A stretch of DNA of 49,771 bases from Cyanobacteria bacterium SW_9_44_58 (GTDB lineage Bacteria; Cyanobacteriota; Cyanobacteriia; Cyanobacteriales; Rubidibacteraceae). The position numbers and the translations under genes are program-made. Under the pieces are notes generated by a model. It was not told the origin of the DNA and searched no databases. It was given only the letters and a program-made list of their open reading frames with translations. Positions 1 through 9,210 of the stretch are shown here, piece after piece (within the stretch, counting starts at the first letter, position 1; every line of letters begins with the position of its first letter). The stretch spans positions 1 through 49,771 of the forward strand of contig PXPI01000053.1 of NCBI GenBank assembly GCA_003021905.1. The letters are read 5' to 3'.

Positions 1-99
1 GTGGGGTTGGGCATCGCCTCACTAAAAAACGCGAAGTCTCGGAAGCGAGATGGAGAAGCCCGCGTTCTATCCGTAGGATGAACGACGGGAGTATGTCAC
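1..99 (+). mobile_element. 3' end of an upstream tnpB element (right end / omega-RNA tail)
   Basis: Frame 1 is open from base 1 to a TGA at 79-81 and gives a basic tail (SLKNAKSRKRDGEA) of the kind seen at TnpB C-termini. It overlaps RNA-like hairpins: TCTCG/CGAGA closing a GAAG loop (37-50), and a longer stem at 59-89 (CCCG, GTTC, ATCC pairing with GGAT, GAAC, CGGG). The block ends in GTATGTCAC at 91-99, like right ends of cyanobacterial IS200/IS605 tnpB units as I remember them. The tnpB body lies before the window. The following gene mntA starts 13 bases later. The hairpins are seen; the assignment to TnpB is inferred from their layout. Confidence 0.6.
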
Positions 100-111
100 C
101 AAGAATGACTC

Positions 112-414
112 ATGCTAACGCAAGAGCAATTGATCAAACAACTTCAGAAAGAATATCCTCACCTTGTCACTGAGTACGGAGTCAAAAACGTCGGCATTTT
201 TGGTTCTTATGCGAAGGGAATTCCCACAGAGACTAGTGATATTGATTTAATCATTGAGTTTGAGTATCCCATCGGTTTCAAATTCATTGAACTTGTAGAA
301 TACCTAGAAAATGTTTTTGGTAAAAAAGTGGATATATTGACCCCTGCTGGTATCCAAGCAATGCGATTAGACCAGGTTGCTCAAGATATCACCAATAGCA
401 TTGTATATGTCTGA
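112..414 (+). CDS. mntA: MntA-type nucleotidyltransferase antitoxin
   Basis: This is a 100-residue minimal nucleotidyltransferase. The fold signature GSYAKG lies at residues 31-36, followed by SDIDL with D43 and D45 as metal-binding carboxylates and a third candidate Asp at D74 (KKVDIL). In the HEPN/MNT toxin-antitoxin family such proteins neutralise the HEPN RNase partner, in characterised systems by AMPylating it. The next gene is a HEPN protein whose start overlaps this stop by 8 bases, so the two are almost certainly translationally coupled. The gene begins just after a tnpB right end, so its native promoter may have been replaced or separated. Confidence 0.88.
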   Translation: MLTQEQLIKQLQKEYPHLVTEYGVKNVGIFGSYAKGIPTETSDIDLIIEFEYPIGFKFIELVEYLENVFGKKVDILTPAGIQAMRLDQVAQDITNSIVYV

Positions 415-754
415 GCGGAGCAATCGAGAGTATTTGCACGACATTCAAGAAGCAAGTCGTCGCATTGCAACCTATACAGCGGGAATGACAGAGCAAACTT
501 TTTGGGAAGATTCAAAAACACAAGATGCTGTGATTCGCAATCTAGAAATTATTGGTGAAGCAACGAAAAATTTGACCAATGAAGTACGAGAAAGATATCC
601 TGAAATTCCCTGGAAAAGTATGGCTGGTCTTCGAGATCGATTAATACACAATTATTTTGGTGTTAACCTTGATATTGTGTGGCAGATTGTTGTCCAAGAA
701 TTGACGAAGGTCAGTTCACAATTAGAAATAATTTTAAATGAAAACAATTTGTAA
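407..754 (+). CDS. hepT: HepT-type HEPN RNase toxin (DUF86)
   Basis: This is a 115-residue all-helical HEPN protein. The catalytic motif R-x4-H-x-Y is intact (R76, H81, Y83 in RDRLIHNY). HEPN toxins of this class cleave RNA unless modified or bound by their MNT partner. The ORF track starts at 377, but the ATG at 407 (MSERSNREYL) gives the usual family N-terminus and overlaps the mntA stop by 8 bases, so I chose 407. The ATG TCT GA arrangement suits translational coupling. With both active sites intact, the pair looks functional. Confidence 0.88.
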   Translation: MSERSNREYLHDIQEASRRIATYTAGMTEQTFWEDSKTQDAVIRNLEIIGEATKNLTNEVRERYPEIPWKSMAGLRDRLIHNYFGVNLDIVWQIVVQELTKVSSQLEIILNENNL

Positions 755-786
755 TCAATCGTCAGATTTAGTGCTAGAATAAATCA

Positions 787-1863
787 CTAAAAATAGAAAC
801 CATCAATCTTAATTCCTCGCTGTTCCATCATTTTGTGGAATAACGGCGTTGTTGCGGCTTGTTCCACTGACCAAACTCCCGGTTGGACAATGTCTTGATT
901 CAGTAATAATTGCGCAATGCTTCCTGCTCCCATTCCAGCCGCGATCGCGGTATGATCATGGAAGAACTGCAATCCATAAGTTTGGTCTTGACCATCTTTC
1001 TGTCCCTGCACATCAACGCAAACTGCAATTCCCACACCACTCCAAACATCAGTGACTCGCGCCATGGCTAAACTCATTTTTGATAATCCCTCAATAACCC
1101 ATGGATTTTGTAAAACTGATTTTGGTACTCTCTGAGCAACCATACCCGTTAAATCATTATAAAACTCAGGGATAGAACCAAATTTGGTAACCACTGTTTT
1201 CACTGGAAAAGACCGAGCAAGGGTATAGGTTTCAGCAACATCAAACCAATAAACATTGGCTTCTCCATAATGGGGAAAGGTGATCTGTTCTGCTTCACTA
1301 TAAGGAAGAACTTGTTGCCATTGTCCTTGAAGCCATGCCGAAAACGGGGATTGCAATCCTAAAAACGTCGTTCGCATCACTGTTAAACCAGCGCCCCCTG
1401 ACCCGGCAACCACATAATTTAAATGAATTGAATCTGTTGTCTCTAGGGTTTCTACCCCTTCCCGCGCCATTAAATTGGAAATGCCAGGAAATACACCAGT
1501 ATGTAAAATTGCCGTTACACCAGCTTCCTTGGCTTGTTCATGATAGCCGGCAACTTGGCAATGAAATGAACGATGATCGCTAACATCAATGTAATTAACG
1601 CCTTGTTCAATGCAACTTTTTAAAACCCGGCCATCACGTTTGTGAAACGGCCCTGCCCCATGAACCACTAAATCAAAGTCGGAAATAATTTCTGGTATTT
1701 TGTCTAAATTGTTCAAATTGAACTGCAAAAATGGAAAATCTTGGATAAAAGAAAAGTTGCGTCCCGTTACAGTGACTTTTGCTTGGGTTTGTTTCTGAAT
1801 ATCCTTAGCAATACAGTGACCAATATGGCCGGTTCCACCAATCACTAATACTTGTTTTGTCAC
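787..1863 (-). CDS. Saccharopine dehydrogenase-like NAD(P)-binding protein
   Basis: The N-terminus has a Rossmann dinucleotide-binding motif (VLVIGGTGHIG) followed by a saccharopine-dehydrogenase-type domain of about 350 residues. The substrate is unknown; many cyanobacterial members are not lysine-pathway enzymes. The ORF track begins at a TTG at 1884. The GTG at 1863 (VTKQVLVIGG), preceded by a G-rich stretch, places the motif at the usual distance from the start, so I prefer it. The gene diverges from the PHP gene at 2005. The stop lies close to the convergent hepT end. Confidence 0.75.
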   Translation of the reverse strand: MTKQVLVIGGTGHIGHCIAKDIQKQTQAKVTVTGRNFSFIQDFPFLQFNLNNLDKIPEIISDFDLVVHGAGPFHKRDGRVLKSCIEQGVNYIDVSDHRSFHCQVAGYHEQAKEAGVTAILHTGVFPGISNLMAREGVETLETTDSIHLNYVVAGSGGAGLTVMRTTFLGLQSPFSAWLQGQWQQVLPYSEAEQITFPHYGEANVYWFDVAETYTLARSFPVKTVVTKFGSIPEFYNDLTGMVAQRVPKSVLQNPWVIEGLSKMSLAMARVTDVWSGVGIAVCVDVQGQKDGQDQTYGLQFFHDHTAIAAGMGAGSIAQLLLNQDIVQPGVWSVEQAATTPLFHKMMEQRGIKIDGFYF

Positions 1864-2004
1864 AGTTGCCCCCAATAACAACAATTTTGAAAAGATTTGC
1901 TAAGTTTAAAAGGAAGAATTTGTAATATTACTAAATACTTATCCGCTAACGCCCCTATTTCTCAAAGTTACGTCTAAATTCAAGGAATTAATATCGAGGT
2001 TATC

Positions 2005-2706
2005 ATGCTAACTACCTATTTTTCTCCTCAACAAACATCTTCCTTTTCCAGGCAAAATCTCCAACAGCTGAAAGAAATTTGGCAAACGATTGACGCCCAT
2101 AGTTGTCCCCATCATTATAATTTTCATATGCATACTGTTTGCTCTGATGGGCAACTCACGCCAGAAGACGTGATCCAACAGGCGATCAAAATTGGCTTGC
2201 AAGGATTGGCGATTACCGATCACCATACCGTCCAGGGCTATCATATCGCTAGGGATTATCTACAAAGTTACGAAGATAATGCACCGTCGCTGCCTCAGCT
2301 TTGGACAGGCGTCGAAATTACCTCCCTGTTAATGGAGACAGACGTTCATATTTTGGGTTATGGTTTTGATCCGAATCATCCCTCGATTGTTCCCTATGGA
2401 CAAGGGGAAGAGCCGGTCGGAGGCTTAGCCCAAGCGGAAAAGGTCATTGCAGGGATTCATCAAGCAGGCGGATTGGCAGTTTTAGCCCATCCAGAACGTT
2501 ATCGCCGCCCGGCCAAAGCGTTGATTCCGAAAGCCGTTGAATTAGGAATTGACGGGGTAGAAACCTACTACGCCTATAAAAATCTCATACCTTGGCAACC
2601 GACGCCTGAACAAACCGCCCAAGTTAAAGCACTCAGCGACCAGTACGGTTTGTTTAATACCTGTGGCACTGATACGCATGGGGTGAGTTTGCTGCGTCGC
2701 GTTTAA
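2005..2706 (+). CDS. PHP-domain metal-dependent phosphoesterase
   Basis: This 233-residue protein has the ordered metal-binding motifs of the PHP family: HMHTVCSDG near residue 41, ITDHHTVQGY near 72, an LAHPERY histidine near 160 and GTDTHG near the C-terminus. PHP proteins of this type are usually small-molecule phosphoesterases such as nucleoside 3',5'-bisphosphate phosphatases, though the substrate cannot be read from sequence. It is transcribed away from the saccharopine-dehydrogenase-like gene and converges on rlmD. The end after GTDTHG is short but normal for cyanobacterial members as I recall them. Confidence 0.82.
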   Translation: MLTTYFSPQQTSSFSRQNLQQLKEIWQTIDAHSCPHHYNFHMHTVCSDGQLTPEDVIQQAIKIGLQGLAITDHHTVQGYHIARDYLQSYEDNAPSLPQLWTGVEITSLLMETDVHILGYGFDPNHPSIVPYGQGEEPVGGLAQAEKVIAGIHQAGGLAVLAHPERYRRPAKALIPKAVELGIDGVETYYAYKNLIPWQPTPEQTAQVKALSDQYGLFNTCGTDTHGVSLLRRV

Positions 2707-2752
2707 TCGAGGCGACACCGAAACAAAACTCCACTCGCCTGATTGGCGCGGT

Positions 2753-4003
2753 TTAAAAACTTGATACTCTCTCCAGGACGCCCACACATTCTAAATGCTT
2801 GGTTTGCGGGAACAAATCCAATCCCACAACATCTTGCAATTGATAGGTTTCTCGACACAATGACTCCAAATTGCGGGCAAAACTCTCAGGGTTGCAACTG
2901 ACATACACTAACTGTTGCGGGGGTGATTGCAAAATTTGTTTGAGCACTTTTTTGGGCAGTCCGCTGCGAGGGGGATCAACAATTAAACTGGATTTTTCTG
3001 CCGGAAGATCTGCTAAAAACTGAGAAAGCTGATCTTCTGTTTTCCCTCGGAAAATCCGCAGGTTGTCTATGGCTAAATTTTCTTGATTTTGTTTGGCCGC
3101 TTCAATGGCTAAGAGATTATCTTCAATGCCAATGACGTGTTGGGCAAAGGGGGCACTCATTAATCCAAACAATCCCATGCCGCAATAACTTTCCAGTAGA
3201 ACTTTAGGCTGAAACTCTCGTATGGGGCGCACTACTTGTTCCACTAAGGTAGGAAGCATGGGCGTACTGCCTTGCCAAAACGCATGGGCAGGAACCACTA
3301 ATTGGTAGGTAACGCCAGTGAGGGGATGGGTTAATTCTTCCTTTAACCAAGCCACCTCCTCAGAATTGGGATTTTCGGGACCAATATACACTTCTCCCAG
3401 TTTAGTGCCCCGAATCAAAACATTGAAAATGCCTTGGTCCGTCCAACTTTGAAAATGTTCTTGACGCTGCTGTTGTAGGGCTTGATCCACACTTTCCACA
3501 CAAATGGGGCATTCTTCGTTGCGCATCATGTCCACGCCTAAAACCTGCCAAAATCCCGGTTCTCCAGGGCCATGCAACTTGATGCTGTTGCGGTAGCGAT
3601 AAGGGTTAGGAGAACCAATGATGCCTCGCAGAGGGAGGGGCGTTGCGGGATGGGTTTCGTCAAAATAGCTGGTGAGGCGAGATTCTTTGATGGCGAGTTG
3701 TTTTTCGTAGCGAATATGTTGAAACTGACAGCCGGCACAAGCCGTAAAATGTTGGCATTCCGGCGTTACGCGATCGCGACTGGGATTGAGAATTTCCACT
3801 GGCTTCAGCAGCATCCGGCGTTTCCAATTGCGAACCACTTCCCCCCGTATGGTTTCTCCAGGGATACTGCCGGGAACAACCACAGTTTTCCCTTGTAATG
3901 CGGTTTCCCCAAGATATTTATTATTAAAATGCTCAATGGTGACAGTAAGACTGTCTCCGATTTGTAATTGTTTGAGATTGACTGTGTCTTCGGATTGAAC
4001 CAT
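2753..4003 (-). CDS. rlmD: 23S rRNA (uracil-5-)-methyltransferase, RlmD/TrmA family
   Basis: An N-terminal TRAM-like domain is followed by an iron-sulfur cysteine set (CQHFTACAGC plus CPIC). Next comes an S-adenosylmethionine fold (LLESYCGMGLFGL), the DPPRSGL motif, and the catalytic-cysteine segment VYVSCNPESFARNL. Family members methylate uracil C5 in rRNA or tRNA; RlmD acts on 23S U1939. The ORF track extends to 4087, but the extension encodes a non-family tail, and ATG 4003 (MVQSEDTVNLKQL) gives the expected N-terminus. Assignment to RlmD rather than RlmCD or TrmA is by the 4Fe-4S cysteines and length. Confidence 0.85.
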   Translation of the reverse strand: MVQSEDTVNLKQLQIGDSLTVTIEHFNNKYLGETALQGKTVVVPGSIPGETIRGEVVRNWKRRMLLKPVEILNPSRDRVTPECQHFTACAGCQFQHIRYEKQLAIKESRLTSYFDETHPATPLPLRGIIGSPNPYRYRNSIKLHGPGEPGFWQVLGVDMMRNEECPICVESVDQALQQQRQEHFQSWTDQGIFNVLIRGTKLGEVYIGPENPNSEEVAWLKEELTHPLTGVTYQLVVPAHAFWQGSTPMLPTLVEQVVRPIREFQPKVLLESYCGMGLFGLMSAPFAQHVIGIEDNLLAIEAAKQNQENLAIDNLRIFRGKTEDQLSQFLADLPAEKSSLIVDPPRSGLPKKVLKQILQSPPQQLVYVSCNPESFARNLESLCRETYQLQDVVGLDLFPQTKHLECVGVLERVSSF

Positions 4004-4104
4004 TAATTGCCAATAGTTGCAGGATGATAGGGAAACAAAATCAAAATCTAGGGGCGAACCGGCAGTTCGCCCTTCCAGTCCAGCCAATTAACTGAAAATA
4101 CCGC

Positions 4105-4800
4105 TTAAACCGTTGCCAATTCCGGTTCTGAGTGTTTACTATTGCGAATATCCTCGATCGCGCTGGCGTAATCATTAGCTTTGAATACCGCCGAACCAGC
4201 GACAATCGCGTTCGCGCCGGCTTCTAAAACTTGCCATGTATTATTGGCTTTGAGGCCGCCGTCCACTTCAATCCAGGGATCAAGGCCACGTTCGTCGCAG
4301 ATTTGCCGCAATTGACGGATTTTAGGAACCACGCCGGAAATAAACTTCTGTCCGCCAAAACCGGGATTGACACTCATAATTAGAACTAAATCGCAAAGTT
4401 CTAAGGCATAGTCAATAAGATGCAAAGGTGTTGCTGGATTTAAAACTACACCAGCTTGCTTGCCTTGGTCTTTAATCAACTGTAGGGTGCGGTGCAAGTG
4501 GGGAGAGGCATTGTGTTCCGCGTGAACAGAAATAATGTCGGCCCCGGCTTGGGCAAAGTCGGCGACATATTTTTCCGGTTCCACAATCATTAAGTGGACA
4601 TCAAGGAGTTTATCGGTGATGGGGCGAATGGCGTTAACAACCAAGGGACCAATGGTAATGTTAGGGACAAAGCGCCCATCCATTACATCCACATGAATCC
4701 AGTCCGCCCCAGCTTGGTCAACTGCTTTAACTTCTTCTCCTAAACGACTGAAATCGGCAGATAAAATAGAAGGAGCAATAACTGTTTGTTTTTGGCTCAT
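4105..4800 (-). CDS. rpe: Ribulose-phosphate 3-epimerase
   Basis: This is a TIM-barrel epimerase interconverting ribulose 5-phosphate and xylulose 5-phosphate in the Calvin and pentose-phosphate pathways. Signature segments are [46 protein letters not shown] and EVDGGL, containing the metal-binding histidines and the two catalytic aspartates. The ORF track start at 4809 is a TTG. The ATG at 4800 ([11 protein letters not shown]) has a GAGG sequence about 10 bases upstream and is the better start. It lies about 100 bases downstream of, and on the same strand as, the rlmD gene's upstream side, so the two may be co-transcribed. Confidence 0.96.
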   Translation of the reverse strand: MSQKQTVIAPSILSADFSRLGEEVKAVDQAGADWIHVDVMDGRFVPNITIGPLVVNAIRPITDKLLDVHLMIVEPEKYVADFAQAGADIISVHAEHNASPHLHRTLQLIKDQGKQAGVVLNPATPLHLIDYALELCDLVLIMSVNPGFGGQKFISGVVPKIRQLRQICDERGLDPWIEVDGGLKANNTWQVLEAGANAIVAGSAVFKANDYASAIEDIRNSKHSEPELATV

Positions 4801-4887
4801 AGTGAGCAAACCTCAATTATTTTTTATATTTAGTGTCAATTTTAACAAAAATTGGTATAGCTCTTCGAAATCCCTGGCAAGTTTACG

Positions 4888-6483
4888 ATGAAAAAAACGG
4901 TAGTTGGCATTTTTGGCAGTCTCAGCGGGTTATGTTTAATCGGCCCCCTGTTGGCCTTGGAAGAATCTGTAGGCCCTGCCGGAATCAAGGCTTATCGTCT
5001 CCATCAACCGCCCTATAATTTATTGGGACGGAAAATTGCCATTGGACAGGTAGAAATTGGTCGTGCCGCGAAATTTGGCTGGGATAAAGCTGCTTCCGGG
5101 GATTATGTCCTGGAAGTGGCAGAAGCATTTTATCGCGATCGCGCGGCAAATCCCAACCAACACCTAGATCCCCATGCCGCGATGGTTGCAACTGTCATGG
5201 TATCTCAAGAAAAAGGGTTGCGCGGGGTAGCCCCCGAAGCTAAACTCTATAGCAGTGCTGTGGGGTCATTGCGTTACACAGACCAACCGGAAGAATGCCT
5301 GACAACCCAACATACGGCCTTACAAAACAGCGGCGATGTCAGGGCGATTAATTTCAGTTTTGGCGAATCCTTAGACCGCGACCCGCGAGAGAATGCGAAA
5401 CTAGATGGCAATGCCTTGCTCACCCGCTGTATTGACTGGTCGGCACGGGTGCATGATGTATTGTATGTGGTGGCTGGGAACCAAGGAAAAGGAGGAATTC
5501 CCATTCCCACTGATCAGTACAATGGGGTTACCGTGGCTTATAGTACGCAAAAACAGGGTAGTTATACGAAGGTCGATTTTCCCAACCTGAGTGAGCAACC
5601 GCGAGGTATTGGCCGACGCTTGATTGAAAAAGAGATTAATACCCAAGGACGCACTGGGGTGAGTTTAGTGGCCCCTGGCAATGACATTACAGTTTACCAT
5701 CCTGAACAGGGAACCGTTCGCGTTAGCGGCAGCAGTTTTGCCGCCCCGCACGTCACCGGTACCGTTGCCCTATTGCAAGAATACAGCGATCGCGTTTTAA
5801 AGGATCTAGACAAGTTTTCCGCTTCTCCGTTGCCAGCGCGTTGGAGTTTGGATAGCCGCCGTCATGAAGTCATGAAAGCGGTATTGCTGAATTCTGCCGA
5901 TAAAATTAAGAATCAAGCTGCTTCTATGAGTCGCACCCTGTATAATAAACAAAATCAGACTTGGCTGGATTCGGAGGCCTACCAAAATCCCAAACGTCCC
6001 TTAGACTTGCAAATGGGGGCAGGCCATCTCAATGCCTTCCGTGCTTATCAACAATTTAGCGCCGGGCAATGGTCTCCCGAAAAAACGGTGCCGAATCGAG
6101 GGTGGAATTATCAATCGGTAGAAACCAAAGGTTATCAAGACTATGAAATTGCCCAACCTTTAAAGGCAGGGAGTTATGCAACCATTACCTTAGCTTGGGA
6201 TCGTTATGTGGAACTCAACGATAAAAATCATAATCAACGGTTTGATCCCGGCGAAAATTTTCGCGATCGCGGTCTCAATAATCTCGATGTTTTTTTAATG
6301 CCAGTTGGCCAAGAAGCATCTTCAAAATATACTTGCGCTTCCACCAGCAATATCGACAGTGTGGAACATATTTTCTGTCAAATTCCAGAGACAGGAAAGT
6401 ACAAAATTCGTGTTCAATTTACGGAACAAACCCATCAATCGGTACAGCCTTACGGATTAGCTTGGTGGACAATTTCTGATTGA
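4888..6483 (+). CDS. Secreted S8 (subtilase)-like protein with Glu at the usual Asp site
   Basis: A hydrophobic N-terminus (MKKTVVGIFGSLSGLCLIG) suggests a signal peptide. Subtilase landmarks follow: the His segment DPHAAMVATV with H96, the oxyanion segment VVAGNQG with N198, and the nucleophile SGSSFAAPHVTG with S283. The segment that normally carries the first triad residue (V-x-D-T-G) reads IGQVEIG, with E56 where Asp is expected. A C-terminal domain of about 150 residues (402-531) has beta-rich character. It may be an S8 subfamily with an E-H-S triad or a weakened enzyme. The 3' end overlaps the convergent SWIM gene by 34 bases. Confidence 0.8.
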   Translation: MKKTVVGIFGSLSGLCLIGPLLALEESVGPAGIKAYRLHQPPYNLLGRKIAIGQVEIGRAAKFGWDKAASGDYVLEVAEAFYRDRAANPNQHLDPHAAMVATVMVSQEKGLRGVAPEAKLYSSAVGSLRYTDQPEECLTTQHTALQNSGDVRAINFSFGESLDRDPRENAKLDGNALLTRCIDWSARVHDVLYVVAGNQGKGGIPIPTDQYNGVTVAYSTQKQGSYTKVDFPNLSEQPRGIGRRLIEKEINTQGRTGVSLVAPGNDITVYHPEQGTVRVSGSSFAAPHVTGTVALLQEYSDRVLKDLDKFSASPLPARWSLDSRRHEVMKAVLLNSADKIKNQAASMSRTLYNKQNQTWLDSEAYQNPKRPLDLQMGAGHLNAFRAYQQFSAGQWSPEKTVPNRGWNYQSVETKGYQDYEIAQPLKAGSYATITLAWDRYVELNDKNHNQRFDPGENFRDRGLNNLDVFLMPVGQEASSKYTCASTSNIDSVEHIFCQIPETGKYKIRVQFTEQTHQSVQPYGLAWWTISD

Positions 6484-7286
6484 ACAGTTTTTTGCACTTG
6501 CTGTAAATATTGTTTCACAGCTTGCGCTTCTGCACCAGGTAGGGGAAAGTCTCCCAATACCTTTAATACAGTCTGATCCGTTTCTGAATCTAGCTGGACT
6601 AATGAAGAATCTAAGGGTTGGTCATATTGCCAAAACTGCTCTAAATTAACAACTGAATCAACAGAATTGACAGTCGCCTCCTCAGTTTCTGTTACCTCTT
6701 CATTTTGAGAAGAAGAGGCCTCACTTTCACTGATTTGTTGAGAAGAAGTTTCTAAACGTTGCTGGCGAATTGTTCGAATTTGGGCTAAAATTTCATCCTT
6801 GGTTCGGCCCCGCAATTGGAATAAAACAAAGGGATCTTCACTAAAGCGATCTGCCAGTTCATAATAAACGGCAGCAATGTGTTTGCAAGGATTTTTGGGA
6901 TCAGGACAACTGCAACGGGAATGAACATCGGAGAGGGAAAACGGAAACAAACTCAACCCATTGGCAATAAAGACATCTTCAATATTTTCCGGCATTTCTC
7001 CGGCTAATAATTGAGCTGAAAAAATCGCTTTTTCCGCCAAACTATGGATGACATAATCCCAATCCTCATCGCTGAACAGATCCAATTTAATCCAAAGTTC
7101 ATAGGGTTCCTCGGCAGTGCCTTGCACTTGCGCCGTTACTTTTGCTCCCTCAAAATTAATGCTAAGGATATTGCCTTCTCGGGCGTAGTTTCGCCCCCGT
7201 TCCAGGCGTTTTTTGAAGCGGTACTTTTCTAATAAGTCAAGCCATTGCAAAACCCACCATTCTCGTTTTGGCGCTTCTGCGGTCAT
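6450..7286 (-). CDS. SWIM zinc-finger protein
   Basis: This 278-residue protein contains the SWIM motif C-x-C-x(n)-C-x-H as CSCPDPKNPCKH near residues 124-135, followed by the usual AAVYYELADRF helix. SWIM fingers bind DNA or protein. In bacteria, such proteins often accompany SNF2-family helicases, but none is in this window. The region after the finger is rich in Ser, Glu and Thr and looks disordered. It is convergent with, and overlaps, the S8-like gene by 34 bases. The upstream gene on this strand is groEL, more than 100 bases away and followed by its own terminator. Confidence 0.85.
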   Translation of the reverse strand: MTAEAPKREWWVLQWLDLLEKYRFKKRLERGRNYAREGNILSINFEGAKVTAQVQGTAEEPYELWIKLDLFSDEDWDYVIHSLAEKAIFSAQLLAGEMPENIEDVFIANGLSLFPFSLSDVHSRCSCPDPKNPCKHIAAVYYELADRFSEDPFVLFQLRGRTKDEILAQIRTIRQQRLETSSQQISESEASSSQNEEVTETEEATVNSVDSVVNLEQFWQYDQPLDSSLVQLDSETDQTVLKVLGDFPLPGAEAQAVKQYLQQVQKTVQSEIVHQANP

Positions 7287-7345
7287 AGTTGTTAGTTATT
7301 CCTTAACGCTATCCGGGATATGAGGTTCAAGGTTCATTCTAATAC

Positions 7346-7379
7346 GAAAAAAGCAGCCTGCCTTCGCGACAGACTGCTG
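7346..7379 (-). terminator. Rho-independent terminator of groEL
   Basis: Read on the minus strand, an imperfect stem (AGCAGtCTGtC pairing with GcAGgCTGCT across a short GCGAA-type loop) is followed at once by six Ts. It sits about 25 bases after the groEL stop and before the SWIM gene, so groEL transcription should end here. Confidence 0.85.
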
Positions 7380-7402
7380 GGCGTTGGGAAGGCGAGGCGG
7401 GC

Positions 7403-9082
7403 TTACATCATGCCCATACCTCCCATGCCTCCCATACCGCCCATACCGCCCATGCCGCCCATGGCGGCGGATGGATCGGCACCACCACCGGCTTCTTCTT
7501 CTTGGGGTTCTTCAACAACCAAGGCTTCGGTGGTGATAATCATGCCGGCAATGGAACCGGCGTGTTGAACTGCAGAACGAACAACTTTCGCCGGGTCGAT
7601 AATACCGGCGGCAATCATATCTTCATATTCGCCGGTGAGGGCATTGTAGCCCACATTAAATTCCGTATCCCGGACTTTTTCTACAACGACTGAGCCTTCT
7701 GCACCGGCATTATCAGCCATTTGCATCAAAGGCGCATCTAAGGCATGTTTGACTAAGTCGGCACCAATGCGTTCTTCAGGGTGGGTCAGCCGATTCTTGA
7801 ATTCTTCCACTTTGGTCGCTAAGTGAATCAAGGTGGTGCCGCCGCCGGGAACAATTCCTTCTTCTACTGCCGCTTTCGTGGCGTTGAGTGCGTCTTCAAT
7901 GCGGAGTTTCCGTTCTTTCAGTTCGGTTTCGGTTGCTGCACCCACCTTAATAACCGCAACGCCGCCGGCGAGTTTTGCGATGCGTTTCTGCAATTTCTCG
8001 CGATCGTATTCGGAATCAGTTTGTTGCAGTTCGTTGCGAATTTGGGCCACTCGCTTGTCAACGTCGGCTTTGTTTTCACCGTTGGAGACAATCACTGTAT
8101 TGTCTTTATTAATGGTGACCCGGCGGGCAGTACCCAACATATCAACGGATACCGAATCCAGGGTTAAGCCCACTTCTTCAGAAATCAGCTGTCCGCCGGT
8201 GAGAACAGCAATATCTTGCAGCATTTGCTTGCGGCGATCGCCGAAGCCAGGGGCTTTAATTGCGGCAACATTGAGAACGCCCCGTGATTTGTTGACTACG
8301 AGTGTTGCTAGGGCTTCTCCTTCAATATCATCAGCAATAATGAGGAAGGGCTGTCCTTGTTTAGAAACTTGTTCTAATAGCGTTACTAATTCTTGGATCG
8401 CGCTGATTTTCTTATCGGTAATTAAAATACGGGGATTTTCAAACTCAACGATTTGCCGTTCTTGGTCCGTGATAAAGTAAGGGGAAAGATAGCCGCGATC
8501 GATTTCCATCCCCTCGACAACATCCAGTTCTGTGGTAAGAGAACTGGATTCTTCGACCGTAATAACACCATCTTTGGTTACTTTTTCCATAGCTTGGGCG
8601 ATCATCTGCCCAATTTCTTCGTCGTTTCCGGCAGAAACCGTAGCAACTTGCGCAATGCTTTCCTCTTTTTCCACAGGCTTAGCAACATTGGCAATTTCCT
8701 CGACTAGATAATTAACGGTTTTTTCAATGCCGCTACGGATGGCAACTGGGTTTGATCCAGCAGCAACGTTTTTCAAGCCATCGTGAATCATCGCTTGGGC
8801 CAGTACTGTAGCGGTCGTGGTACCATCCCCAGCAACATCATTGGTTTTAGAAGCGACTTCTTGAATTAAGCGAGCACCGGTATTTTCTAAGGGATCTTCC
8901 AGTTCAATTTCTTTGGCTGCGGTAATCCCGTCGTTTACAATTTGGGGCGTACCATACTGTTGTTCTAATAAAACATTGCGCCCTTTTGGTCCCAGGGTGA
9001 TGCGAATGGCATCAGCTAGCGCATCCACGCCTTTTTCCAGGGAGCGTCTTGCTTTTTCGTTAAAAGATACGATTTTTGGCAT
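7403..9082 (-). CDS. groL: Chaperonin GroEL
   Basis: This is a full-length 60-kDa chaperonin subunit of 559 residues, with the N-terminal [15 protein letters not shown]-binding [12 protein letters not shown] and the repetitive GGM C-terminal tail ending in GMM. It forms the double-ring ATP-dependent folding chamber. There is no groES upstream, so this is the stand-alone copy. Cyanobacteria commonly have a groESL operon plus a separate groEL, and this would be the latter. A perfect CIRCE operator lies about 40 bases upstream of the start, so HrcA repression is expected. A strong terminator follows. Confidence 0.97.
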   Translation of the reverse strand: MPKIVSFNEKARRSLEKGVDALADAIRITLGPKGRNVLLEQQYGTPQIVNDGITAAKEIELEDPLENTGARLIQEVASKTNDVAGDGTTTATVLAQAMIHDGLKNVAAGSNPVAIRSGIEKTVNYLVEEIANVAKPVEKEESIAQVATVSAGNDEEIGQMIAQAMEKVTKDGVITVEESSSLTTELDVVEGMEIDRGYLSPYFITDQERQIVEFENPRILITDKKISAIQELVTLLEQVSKQGQPFLIIADDIEGEALATLVVNKSRGVLNVAAIKAPGFGDRRKQMLQDIAVLTGGQLISEEVGLTLDSVSVDMLGTARRVTINKDNTVIVSNGENKADVDKRVAQIRNELQQTDSEYDREKLQKRIAKLAGGVAVIKVGAATETELKERKLRIEDALNATKAAVEEGIVPGGGTTLIHLATKVEEFKNRLTHPEERIGADLVKHALDAPLMQMADNAGAEGSVVVEKVRDTEFNVGYNALTGEYEDMIAAGIIDPAKVVRSAVQHAGSIAGMIITTEALVVEEPQEEEAGGGADPSAAMGGMGGMGGMGGMGGMGMM

Positions 9083-9121
9083 CGTTGTTACTTCTCTTGT
9101 CGTCGTCCGTCTATCGTTAAT

Positions 9122-9148
9122 TTAGCACTCTCTCTAAACGAGTGCTAA
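9122..9148 (-). promoter_or_regulatory. CIRCE operator (HrcA binding site)
   Basis: TTAGCACTC, nine bases, then GAGTGCTAA: a perfect match to the CIRCE consensus. It lies 40 bases before the groEL start codon. CIRCE is bound by the heat-shock repressor HrcA, so this gene should be induced by heat and protein misfolding. Confidence 0.96.
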
Positions 9149-9210
9149 GCCTTTGCCGAGTAGGGATATCCGAACGTAATTGGTTAGTTGTTCCTCCTTT
9201 GCCCGAATTA

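Noticed and set aside
7833-8480. 215-codon plus-strand ORF opposite groEL
   Set aside because: It is an antisense shadow of a highly conserved gene; its composition is the complement of the groEL codon pattern and it has no domain.
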